Shown piece by piece: positions 34,780 through 47,135 of a stretch of 64,000 nt of DNA. How positions within the stretch are numbered: position 1 is the stretch's first letter; every line of letters starts with the position of its first letter. Source of the stretch: Dactylosporangium sp. AC04546 (GTDB lineage: Bacteria; Actinomycetota; Actinomycetes; Mycobacteriales; Micromonosporaceae); NCBI RefSeq assembly GCF_022095675.1, contig NZ_JAHYSG010000064.1:1-64000 (forward strand). The letters are read 5' to 3'. The notes beneath the pieces were generated by a model. It had not been told where the DNA came from. It ran no database searches and was given only the letters and a program-made list of their open reading frames with translations. The position numbers and the translations under genes were made by a program.

Positions 34780-35088
34780 GTGAGCGTCGAAGGAACCTGG
34801 AAGTTGTCGGTCGCCACGCCGATCGGCGTTCAGGAGGCCCGGCTCGTGCTGCGTCGTGACGGGGATCGGCTGACCGGGTCGATGGAGCACGACAAGGCGA
34901 GTCTGGAGATCGTCGACGGGGTGCTCGACGGTGACGTCGCCAGCTGGAAGGTCGTGAAGGTGATCACCGTGGTGGTGAAGGTGCGGGTGACGGCGACGTT
35001 CACGGTCACGGTTGAGGGCGACCGCATGCACGGCACGGTGGCTGCCGGGAAGTTCGGGACGTTCGACGTGACCGGACAGCCAGGGTGA
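34780..35088 (+). CDS. Small beta-rich hypothetical protein
   Basis: This 102-residue protein reads as alternating short beta strands: VEGTWKLSVATPIGVQEARL, then LRRDGDRLTGSMEHDKASL, VDGVLDGDVASWKV, and repeated strands to FGTFDVTGQPG. The pattern GTWKLSVATPIG ... DGDRLTGS recalls small lipocalin-like or META-like domains of unknown role. No signal peptide or catalytic motif. The GTG at 34780 has GGAGG 7 nt upstream. The stop is 11 nt from the convergent lipoprotein stop. I do not assign a function. Confidence 0.72.
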   Translation: MSVEGTWKLSVATPIGVQEARLVLRRDGDRLTGSMEHDKASLEIVDGVLDGDVASWKVVKVITVVVKVRVTATFTVTVEGDRMHGTVAAGKFGTFDVTGQPG

Positions 35089-35099
35089 CCGCTGCCGGC

Positions 35100-35606
35100 T
35101 CAGATCCGGCTGGTCGCCGCTCGGGCGACCGCGACGGCCGGCGCGGTGCCGGTGACGTCGAAACCGACGATGACCACGTTGATCATCCACTGACCTTTGA
35201 GGACGGCGACATAGCGCGGGTCGCCGAACGCCTTCTCGCCGAGGTCGCCGAGGTCGCTCATGGGTGCGGCGGCTCCGGCCTGTGCCTTCATCCGCTCGTA
35301 GAGCGCGGCGTCGGCCGGCCACACCGCGACGCTGAGGACGTGGGCTGTGTCCTTCTCGCTGTACCCGCAGGTCCGCTGGCCGGGAAGGCCGTTGTGGTCC
35401 TCGGGGCCCGCGGCGGTGACGGTGGCCTTGACGGCCGTCCCAACCTCGGCGGCCGTGACGAGGTCGCAGGGGTTGGGCGTGGCGACGGTTGCCGCCTGGC
35501 TGTCGGTGGCGGCATGCGCCTGGTGGCCGGCCGGCGCCGGTGAGCCTTCGCCGCATCCGGTGAGGGCGGCCACCGCTACCGCGGCCGCGATGAGCGGTCT
35601 GCGCAT
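35100..35606 (-). CDS. DUF3558-like lipoprotein
   Basis: The lipobox LTGC (Cys18) of this 168-residue protein follows a short signal peptide (MRRPLIAAAVAVAALTGC). The mature part has the DUF3558-type pattern NPCDLVTAAEVGTAVKATV, RTCGYSEKD, and AFGDPRYVAVLKGQWMINVVI, with two Cys that may pair. These are surface lipoproteins of actinobacteria without known activity. It starts 45 nt after the stop of the SnoaL-like gene on the same strand, so it may belong to that small operon. Confidence 0.83.
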   Translation of the reverse strand: MRRPLIAAAVAVAALTGCGEGSPAPAGHQAHAATDSQAATVATPNPCDLVTAAEVGTAVKATVTAAGPEDHNGLPGQRTCGYSEKDTAHVLSVAVWPADAALYERMKAQAGAAAPMSDLGDLGEKAFGDPRYVAVLKGQWMINVVIVGFDVTGTAPAVAVARAATSRI

Positions 35607-35651
35607 GTCAGTCCTTCCGAAGCGGTTCGGGAGAGGTCTGCTGGAGCACGG

Positions 35652-36062
35652 TCACGCGACATGGCCGAGCTGGCGCAGTGCGCCGAGGTCGTCGCGGCAG
35701 GCCCAGTGCTCGGCGATGCGGTCGCCGTCGAACCGGACGATGTGGATCTGCGTCGTGCGGAAGCTGCGACCGTTCGGCGGGAAGCCGAAGAGCTCGCCGG
35801 TCTGGGTGGCGGACATGGTGGTCCGGTACGCGAGCCGGTCGCCGTCGTGGAGGACGTCTTCGATCTCGTACCGGATGTCGGTCATCACCGAGTGCAGGTA
35901 GGACACGACCGCCCGCAGCTGGTCGGGCCCGGCCGGGACGGGCGCCGGAGGCGCGGCGTGGTCGACGAACTCGGCGGTGACGACCCGGTCGGCGAGAGTG
36001 ACGTCGCCGGTCTCGAACATGGTCCGGTAGATGCCGCGGATGAGCTGCTCACGCTGGGACAC
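35652..36062 (-). CDS. SnoaL-like / ester cyclase family protein
   Basis: This 136-residue single-domain protein has an NTF2-like fold: REQLIRGIYRTMFETGDVTLADRVV, EFVDHAAPP, LHDGDRLAYRTTMSATQTGE, and PNGRSFRTTQIHIVRFDGDRIAEHW. Relatives include polyketide cyclases and many proteins without known reaction. It overlaps the membrane protein gene upstream by 14 nt, so both are likely co-expressed and controlled by the divergent TetR regulator. Confidence 0.85.
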   Translation of the reverse strand: MSQREQLIRGIYRTMFETGDVTLADRVVTAEFVDHAAPPAPVPAGPDQLRAVVSYLHSVMTDIRYEIEDVLHDGDRLAYRTTMSATQTGELFGFPPNGRSFRTTQIHIVRFDGDRIAEHWACRDDLGALRQLGHVA

Positions 36063-36486
36063 GGTCGCCTCCCCGCATGATGCGCAGGAAGAACACCGCG
36101 ACGACGGCGGCGCCGGCCATGAGGGGCACGTGGAAGAGGTACTCGATCCAGGCCAGCCCGGCGAAGTCGGCGTGGCCGAGCACCCGGTGCAGGTTGTCGT
36201 GCGGCCACCAGCTGACCAGCATGAACGAGATGCTCACGTGAGCCGCCCAGGTCAGCGCGGCTCCGGCGCCGAGCCGCCGCAGCGGAGCCAGCCCGAAGCA
36301 CGCGAAGGCCAGGCCGGCGCCGAAGGCCAGCGCCTCGAGCACGGACAGGACGACGAAGAGCGGCAGCAGGTCTCGCGGCGGGGTGGGCGCACCGGCCGGA
36401 TCGGGCCAGATCACGCGGCCGAGCGCGAGGGCGGCGATCGTCCCGGCCAGGGCCACGGCCGCCACCGATATCTTTCTTCCGGACAC
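36049..36486 (-). CDS. Small multi-pass membrane protein
   Basis: This 145-residue protein has four hydrophobic segments: SVAAVALAGTIAALALGRVI, LFVVLSVLEALAFGAGLAFA, a segment around LTWAAHVSISFMLV, and HVPLMAGAAVVAVFFLRIM. Conserved-looking His residues (WWPHDNLHRVLGHADF) lie between helices three and four. I do not recognise the family. The GTG start has AGGAGG 5 nt upstream. The promoter region contains a palindrome shared with the divergent TetR gene, so repression by that regulator is likely. Confidence 0.8.
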   Translation of the reverse strand: MSGRKISVAAVALAGTIAALALGRVIWPDPAGAPTPPRDLLPLFVVLSVLEALAFGAGLAFACFGLAPLRRLGAGAALTWAAHVSISFMLVSWWPHDNLHRVLGHADFAGLAWIEYLFHVPLMAGAAVVAVFFLRIMRGGDRVPA

Positions 36487-36499
36487 GGTTACCTCCTAC

Positions 36500-36516
36500 A
36501 TAGAACGTCGATCTAT
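36500..36516. promoter_or_regulatory. Palindromic operator between the TetR gene and its divergent target
   Basis: ATAGAACGTCGATCTAT matches its own reverse complement at 14 of 17 positions. It sits in the 49-bp gap between the TetR gene (36536) and the membrane protein gene (36486), next to that gene's Shine-Dalgarno. Size and position suit a TetR dimer site. Confidence 0.6.
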
Positions 36517-36535
36517 TGACTGGAATGATGTTAAG

Positions 36536-37165
36536 ATGAACACCGCGGACGGGCAAGGCGGCGTCAGGACCAATCGACGACAGTTGCAGGCGGCGCAGAC
36601 CCGCCGCGACATCATCGTGGCCGCGACCAGGCTGTTCACCCGCCAGGGATACGCACACACGTCGGTCACCGACATCGCCCGGGAGGCCGGCGTCGCGGTG
36701 CAGACCATCTACTCCAGCGTCGGGTCCAAGGCACGGCTCGTCACCGCGATGCTCGACGAGGTGGACACCATCGCGGGCATCCCGCAGCTCACCGCCGAGG
36801 TCATGCGCTCAACGGACGCGGGCCACGTCATCGACCTGCAGACGCGGCTGACCCGGCAGCTCAACGAACGCTGCCAGGAAATCCTGGCCGGGCTGCGATC
36901 CGCCGCACAGGTCGACCAGACCATCGCCGCGGCATACGCCGACGGACATGCCCGCCACATCGCCGGTGCCCGGCGCGGCGCTGAGCGGCTCGCCGAGCTC
37001 GGCGCGCTGCGCCCCGGTACGGACGTCGACACCGCGGCGGTCGCGCTCTCCGTGCTCCTCTGGATCGACACCTGGGCGCAGTTGGTCACCGGCCACGGCT
37101 GGACCTTCGACCACGCCGAGGCCTGGCTGTCCGCGTCGCTGCGGACCCTCCTGCTCGCGGAATGA
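36536..37165 (+). CDS. TetR/AcrR-family transcriptional regulator
   Basis: The N-terminal HTH domain of this 209-residue regulator (about 25-75) has RRDIIVAATRLFTRQGYAHTSVTDIAREAGVAVQTIYSSVGSKARL in family order. The ligand-binding part is helical, and its C-terminus includes VALSVLLWIDTWAQLVTGHGW. The inducer is unknown. It diverges from the membrane/SnoaL/lipoprotein run and most likely binds the palindrome at 36500-36516. No strong Shine-Dalgarno precedes ATG 36536, so the transcript may be nearly leaderless. Confidence 0.92.
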   Translation: MNTADGQGGVRTNRRQLQAAQTRRDIIVAATRLFTRQGYAHTSVTDIAREAGVAVQTIYSSVGSKARLVTAMLDEVDTIAGIPQLTAEVMRSTDAGHVIDLQTRLTRQLNERCQEILAGLRSAAQVDQTIAAAYADGHARHIAGARRGAERLAELGALRPGTDVDTAAVALSVLLWIDTWAQLVTGHGWTFDHAEAWLSASLRTLLLAE

Positions 37166-37201
37166 CGTCGATCAGGCGCTACGTCGCCTCGACCGGGACG
37201 G

Positions 37202-38752
37202 TCAGGGGATCGGGCGGGGGTCGATCCAGCCGTTGCTGCCCAGGTAGCGCAGGACGGTGGTGACCGCCTCGCCGTGCGACAGGCCCGTCGTGTCGATCGT
37301 CAGCTCGGCGTCCAACGGCACCTCGTACGGGTCGTCGATGCCCGTCATGCCCTTGATCAAGCCGGCGCGCGCCTTCGCGTACAGGCCCTTGCGGTCGCGG
37401 CGCTCGCACTCCTCCAGCGGGGTCGAGACGTGGACCAGCACGAAGCCCGCGCCGGCGTTGCGGGCGAAGTTGCGCGCCGCCGTGCGCGAGTCGCGGTACG
37501 GAGCGATCGGGCAGCACACGGCCACGCCGCCGTGGCGGCCGATCTCGGCGGCCACCCAGCCGATGCGGCGGATGTTGGTGTCGCGGTCCTCGGCCGAGAA
37601 GCCCAGGCCGGCCGACAGGTGCCGGCGGACGATGTCGCCGTCGAGCAGCGTGATCGTGCGCTCGCCGGTCTCCTGCAGCGCGTCAGCGACGCCGGTGGCC
37701 ATCGTAGACTTGCCCGAGCCGGACAGGCCGGTGAAGAACACGACCAGGCCGCGCTGGCGGCGGGGCGGGCGGGCGCGCGCCAGCTCGCGGGCCACCGCCG
37801 GCGGGGTGTGCCACTCGGGCAGGATCGTCCCGCGGTCCAGGTGGTCCTCGATCTCGGCCGTGGTGAGCGGCAGGCGGCGGTGGCGGGGCGGGATGTCGTC
37901 GAGCGAGCGCCACTGGCCGTCGCGGCCGTCATAGGCCAGCTCGCGGGGGACCAGCACGCGCAGGCCGCCGCCGGAGAGCATCGACTCGCTGGAGGCCAGC
38001 AGGTGGGTCACGCCGTAGGCGGCGGCGACGCGCGTGCGCAGCATCGCGTCGCGGATGTCGTCGCCGTCGTGGTGCGGCAGCGGCAGCGCCACGATCGTGG
38101 AGGAGGGCATGCGGTCGCGGGCGGCGAGCACGCAGCGCACCAGGGCCTCGGGCGCGAGGCCGTCGGGGCCGGGGCTGTCGACCGGGACCAGGACGAGCAG
38201 GTGCGCGGCGAGCGTGCGGGCCGCCCGGGCGATCTGGGCGAGCTGGGGGCGGTGCAGCGGGCGGTCGGCGATCACGCCCAGGATGCGGCCGGCCGGCAGC
38301 GTCTCGCGGACCTCGGCGGGCGTGTGCCGCATGCGGCGGAACGCGCCGTGGCCGCCGTCGCCGAGGCGCCGGACCCGGCCGGCGACCCCGGCCGTGGTCT
38401 TGCGGGCCGGGTAGACCTCGGTCGTGTCCAGCGCCGCGATCGGCGCGCCCTCCAGGTCGGCGAGCACCAGCACCCGGCGTAGCGGGTTGCTGACGTCGAG
38501 CTGGTCGGCGAGGTTGCGCGGCACCTCCAGGGTGACCGGCACCGGCCACGCCGTGCCGTCGGCCAGCCGCCCGGTGCGCCGCAGCGCGATCAGGTCGGAC
38601 GAGCCGAGGAACCCGGTCAGCGGGGCATACGCGTCGGAAAGCAGCAGCTCCAGGTCGGCCAGCTCCGACGGCTTGGGGGTATAGGTCGGTGCGTCTCGCA
38701 GCACCTCGTCCGGCAACGCCCAGCCATCGACAGCCCAACCGTTCACAGCCAC
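37202..38752 (-). CDS. Degenerate ATP-sulfurylase domain fused to APS kinase
   Basis: In this 516-residue protein the C-terminal third (about 335-516) is a complete adenylylsulfate kinase: P-loop FTGLSGSGKST, LLDGDIVRRHLSAGLGFS, CCPIAPYRDSRTAARNF and FVLVHVSTPLEECERRDRKGLYAKARAG. It should make PAPS from APS. The N-terminal 320 residues align with ATP sulfurylase (YAPLTGFLG, PVPVTLEV), but the catalytic QxRNPxHxAH motif is replaced by ADRPLHRPQ near 162-170, so this part is probably inactive. PAPS is the donor for both sulfotransferases nearby. CAGACT lies 7 nt before GTG 38752. Confidence 0.88.
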   Translation of the reverse strand: MAVNGWAVDGWALPDEVLRDAPTYTPKPSELADLELLLSDAYAPLTGFLGSSDLIALRRTGRLADGTAWPVPVTLEVPRNLADQLDVSNPLRRVLVLADLEGAPIAALDTTEVYPARKTTAGVAGRVRRLGDGGHGAFRRMRHTPAEVRETLPAGRILGVIADRPLHRPQLAQIARAARTLAAHLLVLVPVDSPGPDGLAPEALVRCVLAARDRMPSSTIVALPLPHHDGDDIRDAMLRTRVAAAYGVTHLLASSESMLSGGGLRVLVPRELAYDGRDGQWRSLDDIPPRHRRLPLTTAEIEDHLDRGTILPEWHTPPAVARELARARPPRRQRGLVVFFTGLSGSGKSTMATGVADALQETGERTITLLDGDIVRRHLSAGLGFSAEDRDTNIRRIGWVAAEIGRHGGVAVCCPIAPYRDSRTAARNFARNAGAGFVLVHVSTPLEECERRDRKGLYAKARAGLIKGMTGIDDPYEVPLDAELTIDTTGLSHGEAVTTVLRYLGSNGWIDPRPIP

Positions 38753-38759
38753 GCCCGAC

Positions 38760-38765
38760 AGTCTG
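38760..38765 (-). promoter_or_regulatory. -10 box of the APS kinase gene, leaderless type
   Basis: CAGACT on the minus strand ends 7 nt before the GTG at 38752. No Shine-Dalgarno is present. The gap to the ppc stop is only 22 nt, so the box lies between the two genes and gives the APS kinase its own promoter. Confidence 0.45.
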
Positions 38766-38774
38766 CCAAAAGCG

Positions 38775-41600
38775 TCAACCGGTGTTCCGCATGCCCGCCG
38801 CGATGCCGTTGATCGTCGTCAGCAGCGCCCGCTCGAGCGCCGGGTCGGGCGACGCCTTGCGCCCGCCGCCCCACGCGCCGCTGTCGGCCGCCTTGCTCGC
38901 GCGGTACTGGTCGAGCAGCGTGACCTGCAGGTGGTGCAGCGGCTGGAGGTAGCTGTCCCGGACGCCGAGCGTGCGGTGCAGGACGGGCTGGCGGTCCAGC
39001 AGTGCGGACTCGCCGGTGATCGCCAGGACCTCCTCGACCGTGCGCTCGTACTCCTCGCGGATGACGTCGAAGATCGGGCGCAGGTGCTCCGGGACCAGCG
39101 TCTCGACGTAGCGGGACGCGATTTCGAGGTCGGTCTTGGCCAGCATCATCTCGACGTTGGACAGGAACGTGCCGAAGAAATGCCACTTCTCGTGCATTTC
39201 CCGCAGTACCTCGGAAAGCCCCGCCTCCCGCGCCGCCTTGAGGCCGCTGCCGACGCCGAACCAGCCCGGCACGATCTGGCGGGACTGGGTCCAGCCGAAG
39301 ACCCACGGGATCGCCCGCAGGCCGGACAGGCCCGCGTCGGCGTTGGGCCGCTTCGCCGGGCGCGAGCCGATGTTCAGCGCGCCCAGGAGCTCCGTCGGGG
39401 TGGCCGCCCAGAAGTACGCCGGCAGGTCCGGGTTCTCGACGAGCGCCCGGTAGTTGGCGAACGCGGCGGACGAGACGGTCTCCATGGCCGCGTCCCAGCG
39501 GGCCAGCGCATCGGCGGGCTGCCGCGGCTCGGTGTGCAGCAGGGCCGACTGGAGTACCGCGGCCAGCGTGAGCTCCAGGTTCTCGCGCGCGAGGGCCGGC
39601 AGCGTGTACTTGTCGGAGATGACCTCGCCCTGCTCGGTGACCTTGATCGCGCCGTCGAGCGTGCCCCACGGCTGGGCCAGGATCGCCTCGTGGGTGGGGC
39701 CGCCGCCCCGCCCGACCGTGCCGCCGCGGCCGTGGAAGAGCCGCAGGCGGACGCCGTGGCGGGCGGCGACGTCGCGCAGCTGGCGCTGGGCCTTGTGGAT
39801 CATCCACTGCGAGGTCGTGATGCCGGCGTCCTTGTTGGAGTCGGAGTAGCCGAGCATGACCTCCTGCACGTCGCCGCGGGCGCGGACGATCGCGCGGTAC
39901 ACCGGGATCGAGAGCAGCTCGTCGAGCATCTCGCCGGCCATCTCGAGCTCGCGGGCCTGCTCCAGCAGCGGGGCGAAGCCCACCCGGGCGCGGGCCGACT
40001 CCATCGACGCGCCGCCGAACCCGGCGCCGGCGCTCACCTCGACAAGGCCCCACTCGCGGGCGAGCACGACGGCGGCGAGGACGTCGTCGATGCCCTGGGT
40101 CATCGAGATGATGTAGGTCTCGATCACCTCGGGGCCGAAGCGGTCCTGGACCTCGCGGATCGCCGAGAACACCTCGAACGTCTTGCGGGCCGAGTCGCTG
40201 AGCGACGTGTCGCGGGTGGCCAGCGGGCGGCGGCCGTTGAGCTCGTCGATGAGCAGCTGGCGGCGGGAGTCGCGGTCGAGCGCCGCGTAGTCGAGCTCGC
40301 CGACCCGGCGGTAGAGCTGCGCGAGGACCTCGTGGTGCTGGTCGGCGTGCTCGCGGACGTCGAGCGTGGCCAGCTGGAGGCCGAACGCGGAGAGCGTGCG
40401 GATCGCCGAGGCGAGCCGGCCGGTCGCGGCGAGCTGGCCGCCGTTGCGGGCCAGCGACGCGCGCATGAGCTCGAGGTCGGCGATGAGCTCGGCGGTGCCG
40501 AGGTAGTCGCGGCCCGGCTTGTGCGGCGTGCCGGTGGCCAGGCGGCTGCGGGTGTGCTGGAGCTTGAGCCGGATGCAGCGCAGCTTGAGCCGGTAGGACT
40601 CCTCCAGGTTGACCCGGCGGTAGCGGGCCGGCAGCTCGGGCAGGTTGTCCAGGTCGGCGGCGAGGCTCGCGGACAGGTCGAGCGACACCCCGCGCAGCCG
40701 CTTGGACACGGACAGCTCGTCGATCAGCGTGTCGATCACGCCCTCGGCCATCCGGATGCCGTACTCGTGTTGGATGAGCAGCACGTCGCGGGTCACCGCC
40801 GGGGTGACGAACGGGTTGCCGTCGCGGTCGCCGCCGATCCACGAGCCGAAGGTGAGCGGGCGGGCGGTGGGCGGCAGCTGGACGCCGAGGTCCTTGAGCG
40901 TCTCGTAGAGGTCGTCCAGGACCTGCGGCGCGGCGCCCTCGGCCAGGTCGGCCAGGTAGTACACGGCGTTGCGGGCCTCGTCGGACGGCTCCGGGCGCTC
41001 CAGGCGCAGCTCGTCGGTCTGCCACAGCAGGTCGAGCAGCTCGGCGAGGCGCCGGTCGGTGCGGGCCGTGCGGCTCTTGTCGGGCTCCAGCGAGCCGTCG
41101 AGCGCGGTGGCGACGGACTCGGCGTCGAGCTCGTCGGCGACCGCGCGCAGCTTGGTGAGGATCGAGCGGCGGGCCGCCTCGGTGGGGTGGGCGGTGAAGA
41201 CGGGGCGCACGCCGAGCTTCGAGGCGATCGAGCCGATCTCGCGCACCCCCACGCCACGGTCGGCGATCAGCTTCGCGGCCCGCTCCAGCCAGCCGCCCTC
41301 GCGGACCCGGATGCGACGCAGCTCACGGGCGCGGTGGACCTGCTCGGTGATGTTGGCCAGGTGGAAGTACGTCGAGAAGGCCCGGGCCAGCTGCGTGCCC
41401 GTGACCACGTCGAGGCCGTGGAGGCGCTCGGCGGCGGCCTCGGGGTCGGTGCGCACCATGGCGCGCACCTCCTCGACCAGGTCGAGCAGGTGCTGACCGT
41501 CCTGGCGGACCAGGCTCTGGCCGAGCAGCGACCCCAGCCGTCGGATGTCGGCGCGCAGCGCGGCGTCGGTTGCGCTCGACGCGGGAGCTTCTGCGGACAT
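38775..41600 (-). CDS. ppc: Phosphoenolpyruvate carboxylase
   Basis: This 941-residue enzyme carboxylates PEP to oxaloacetate, an anaplerotic step that fits with the TCA genes elsewhere in the window. [15 protein letters not shown] carries the first catalytic His, [16 protein letters not shown] the Gly-rich second site, [16 protein letters not shown] and [13 protein letters not shown] are conserved, and the C-terminal MRNTG is the usual end. The length is normal for actinobacteria. GGGGGACG precedes ATG 41600; TACGAT near 41668-41673 (minus) could be the -10. It is divergent from mfd across 264 bp. Confidence 0.97.
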   Translation of the reverse strand: MSAEAPASSATDAALRADIRRLGSLLGQSLVRQDGQHLLDLVEEVRAMVRTDPEAAAERLHGLDVVTGTQLARAFSTYFHLANITEQVHRARELRRIRVREGGWLERAAKLIADRGVGVREIGSIASKLGVRPVFTAHPTEAARRSILTKLRAVADELDAESVATALDGSLEPDKSRTARTDRRLAELLDLLWQTDELRLERPEPSDEARNAVYYLADLAEGAAPQVLDDLYETLKDLGVQLPPTARPLTFGSWIGGDRDGNPFVTPAVTRDVLLIQHEYGIRMAEGVIDTLIDELSVSKRLRGVSLDLSASLAADLDNLPELPARYRRVNLEESYRLKLRCIRLKLQHTRSRLATGTPHKPGRDYLGTAELIADLELMRASLARNGGQLAATGRLASAIRTLSAFGLQLATLDVREHADQHHEVLAQLYRRVGELDYAALDRDSRRQLLIDELNGRRPLATRDTSLSDSARKTFEVFSAIREVQDRFGPEVIETYIISMTQGIDDVLAAVVLAREWGLVEVSAGAGFGGASMESARARVGFAPLLEQARELEMAGEMLDELLSIPVYRAIVRARGDVQEVMLGYSDSNKDAGITTSQWMIHKAQRQLRDVAARHGVRLRLFHGRGGTVGRGGGPTHEAILAQPWGTLDGAIKVTEQGEVISDKYTLPALARENLELTLAAVLQSALLHTEPRQPADALARWDAAMETVSSAAFANYRALVENPDLPAYFWAATPTELLGALNIGSRPAKRPNADAGLSGLRAIPWVFGWTQSRQIVPGWFGVGSGLKAAREAGLSEVLREMHEKWHFFGTFLSNVEMMLAKTDLEIASRYVETLVPEHLRPIFDVIREEYERTVEEVLAITGESALLDRQPVLHRTLGVRDSYLQPLHHLQVTLLDQYRASKAADSGAWGGGRKASPDPALERALLTTINGIAAGMRNTG

Positions 41601-41784
41601 GGAAACGTCCCCCTAGCGGTGTGGTCGGCTCGGCTTGGGGGGACGGCGCTGTCCGATTTCACCGGCATCGTATCGGCTACGGCGCCGCCCCGGGCGCGGT
41701 CGGTGAGTGATGTCTCTAACCAGCCTCTCACGCACGGTGATGACGTCGGCTTCGGCGAGGCGGCGAAGTGTCATACCGGGCGGA

Positions 41785-41790
41785 TACTCT
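41785..41790 (+). promoter_or_regulatory. Candidate -10 box of mfd
   Basis: TACTCT would place the transcription start near 41797, giving a leader of about 35-70 nt depending on the start codon used. The -35 is not clear. Confidence 0.4.
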
Positions 41791-41864
41791 GGTAGCCGCA
41801 TCGACCACCCCCGTCCGTTCCGGGCGCGGGGTTGTTTGCCGTGCAGATTGGGTCGCACACCGCC

Positions 41865-45449
<3,585 letters not shown>

Positions 45450-45468
45450 GCGTGAGATGGTGGGCACC

Positions 45469-46185
45469 ATGCGTGCTCACCGTCTCGCCCCACTTGCCGT
45501 GCTGGCACTGCTGGCCGTGTCGACCGGGCTCGCGGGGTGCCGCTCCAGCCCGGCGGTCGCGGCCTACCTGGGCGACCGCACGATCACGGTCGCTCAGGTC
45601 GACGAGGTCGTGCGCGCCGTGAACGCGGTCGGCGAGGAGCGCTGGGCCGCCCGCCGGGCCGGTGGTCCGGCACCCCAGCCGCCGCTGGTCCACACGACCG
45701 CGGCCGAGGTGGTGTCACTCATCGTGCTGCGGCACGTGGGCGAGCGACTCGTCCGCGAGCGGGGCCTGTCCCCGGCGCCCCGGTCGCCCGACATGTTCGC
45801 GGCGATCTTCGGGCTCCCCCCGTCCGACCCGTACGTCCAGCTGTGGCTCGACTACTGGCAGATGGTCCAGCCGGTCGTCGCCGCGCACCCCGAGCGCCCG
45901 CCGACGGACGAGGAGGCCGACCGGGTCCTCGACGCGCTGGTCAACGCGGGCCAGGTGCCGGCCGGGATCGGATACGACGAGATGATCGCGGACCTCAAGC
46001 GGTACCCCGCCTTCGGCGCGGCGGGCAGCGCCCAGCAGACCCTCGCCGCGGCCGCGTCCGGCGTCACGATCAACCCGCGATACGGTGGGCTGGTGCTGCC
46101 GGCGATCCTGAGCCTGCCGAGCGGCCCGGTGCCGATTGACATCGCCTTCCCCGACGACGGGAAGGTGCCCGTGGAGGAGGCCTGA
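45469..46185 (+). CDS. SurA N-terminal-like lipoprotein
   Basis: The signal peptide of this 238-residue protein ends at lipobox LAGC (Cys24: APLAVLALLAVSTGLAGC). The mature part resembles SurA/PpiC-type N-terminal helical chaperone domains: AAYLGDRTITVAQVDEVVRA, VVSLIVLRHVGERLVRERGL. No parvulin isomerase domain is evident, so a chaperone-like role is inferred. Start: ATG 45469, with ATG 45457 in frame as alternative. The position between mfd and mazG is typical of actinomycetes. Confidence 0.85.
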   Translation: MRAHRLAPLAVLALLAVSTGLAGCRSSPAVAAYLGDRTITVAQVDEVVRAVNAVGEERWAARRAGGPAPQPPLVHTTAAEVVSLIVLRHVGERLVRERGLSPAPRSPDMFAAIFGLPPSDPYVQLWLDYWQMVQPVVAAHPERPPTDEEADRVLDALVNAGQVPAGIGYDEMIADLKRYPAFGAAGSAQQTLAAAASGVTINPRYGGLVLPAILSLPSGPVPIDIAFPDDGKVPVEEA

Positions 46186-46190
46186 GGTCC

Positions 46191-47132
46191 GTGTCGGGCA
46201 GGGTGGTGCTGCTGGTGACGTCGCCCCGGCTGCCGGCCGGGGTGCTGACCGCGCAGGCGTGGGACCTGGTGCGCGCCCACCCGGTGTACGCGGGTGCATC
46301 GTCGGCGCAGCTCGACGCGCTGCGGGCGGCGGGCGCCACGGTCTCGGTCGTCCCGGCGGCCGTGGACGTGCTGATCACGGCGCTGGCCGAGCACGGCACG
46401 ATCGTGTGGCTCGCCGCGCCCGACGGCGACGAGCAGCTCGCCCGTGAGCTGGGCCTGCGGCTGGCCCGCGAGCCCGGCCTGGCCGAGCTGGAGCTGCTCT
46501 ACGGCTCGTGGGACCCGGCCGGCGCCCGCCTGCTCGACGCGGTCACGGTCATGGACCGGCTCATGCACCCGTCCGAGGGCGACCCGTGGAAGCGGGCCCA
46601 GACCCACCACAGCCTGGCGCCGTTCCTGCTGGAGGAGGCGTACGAGCTCTACGACGCCATCCGCGACGACGACGCCGAGGCGGTCCGCGAGGAGCTCGGC
46701 GACGTCCTGCTCCAGGTCGTGCTGCACGCCCGCCTGGGCGAGGAGACGGCCGGCTTCACCATCGACGACGTGGCCGGCGACCTGGTCGCCAAGCTGATCC
46801 GCCGCAACCCGCACGTCTTCGCCGACACCGAGGTCGGCGGCATCGACGACATCATCGCCAACTGGGAGCAGATCAAGAAGGCCGAGAAGTCCCGCGACTC
46901 CGCGGTCGACGGCGTGGCCCTCTCCCAGCCGGCCCTGGCCCTGGCGGCCAAGCTCCTGCAGCGGGTCGCCCGGGCGAACCTGGACGTTCCGCTCCCACCG
47001 CCGGACACCCTGGGCGGCGCGCTGTTCGCGCTGGTCGCCCGCGCCCAGGCCGAGGACGGCGACGCCGAGGCCGCCCTCCGCGCGACGGCCCTGTCCTACA
47101 TGGACGAGGTCCGCCGCGTGGAGCGCTCGTAG
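46191..47132 (+). CDS. mazG: Nucleoside triphosphate pyrophosphohydrolase MazG
   Basis: This 313-residue enzyme hydrolyses (d)NTPs, including aberrant nucleotides, to NMP and PPi. The N-terminal 115 residues are a reduced, methylase-like segment seen in mycobacterial MazG. The catalytic part starts at LLDAVTVMDRLMHPSEGDPWKRAQTHHS in family order, followed by LLEEAYELYDAI (EExxE) and REELGDVLLQVVLHARL (ExxD) for Mg2+. The C-terminal part has IIANWEQIKKAEK. GTG 46191 starts 5 nt after the lipoprotein stop. The gene ends 3 nt from the convergent patatin stop. Confidence 0.95.
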   Translation: MSGRVVLLVTSPRLPAGVLTAQAWDLVRAHPVYAGASSAQLDALRAAGATVSVVPAAVDVLITALAEHGTIVWLAAPDGDEQLARELGLRLAREPGLAELELLYGSWDPAGARLLDAVTVMDRLMHPSEGDPWKRAQTHHSLAPFLLEEAYELYDAIRDDDAEAVREELGDVLLQVVLHARLGEETAGFTIDDVAGDLVAKLIRRNPHVFADTEVGGIDDIIANWEQIKKAEKSRDSAVDGVALSQPALALAAKLLQRVARANLDVPLPPPDTLGGALFALVARAQAEDGDAEAALRATALSYMDEVRRVERS

Positions 47133-47135
47133 GGC

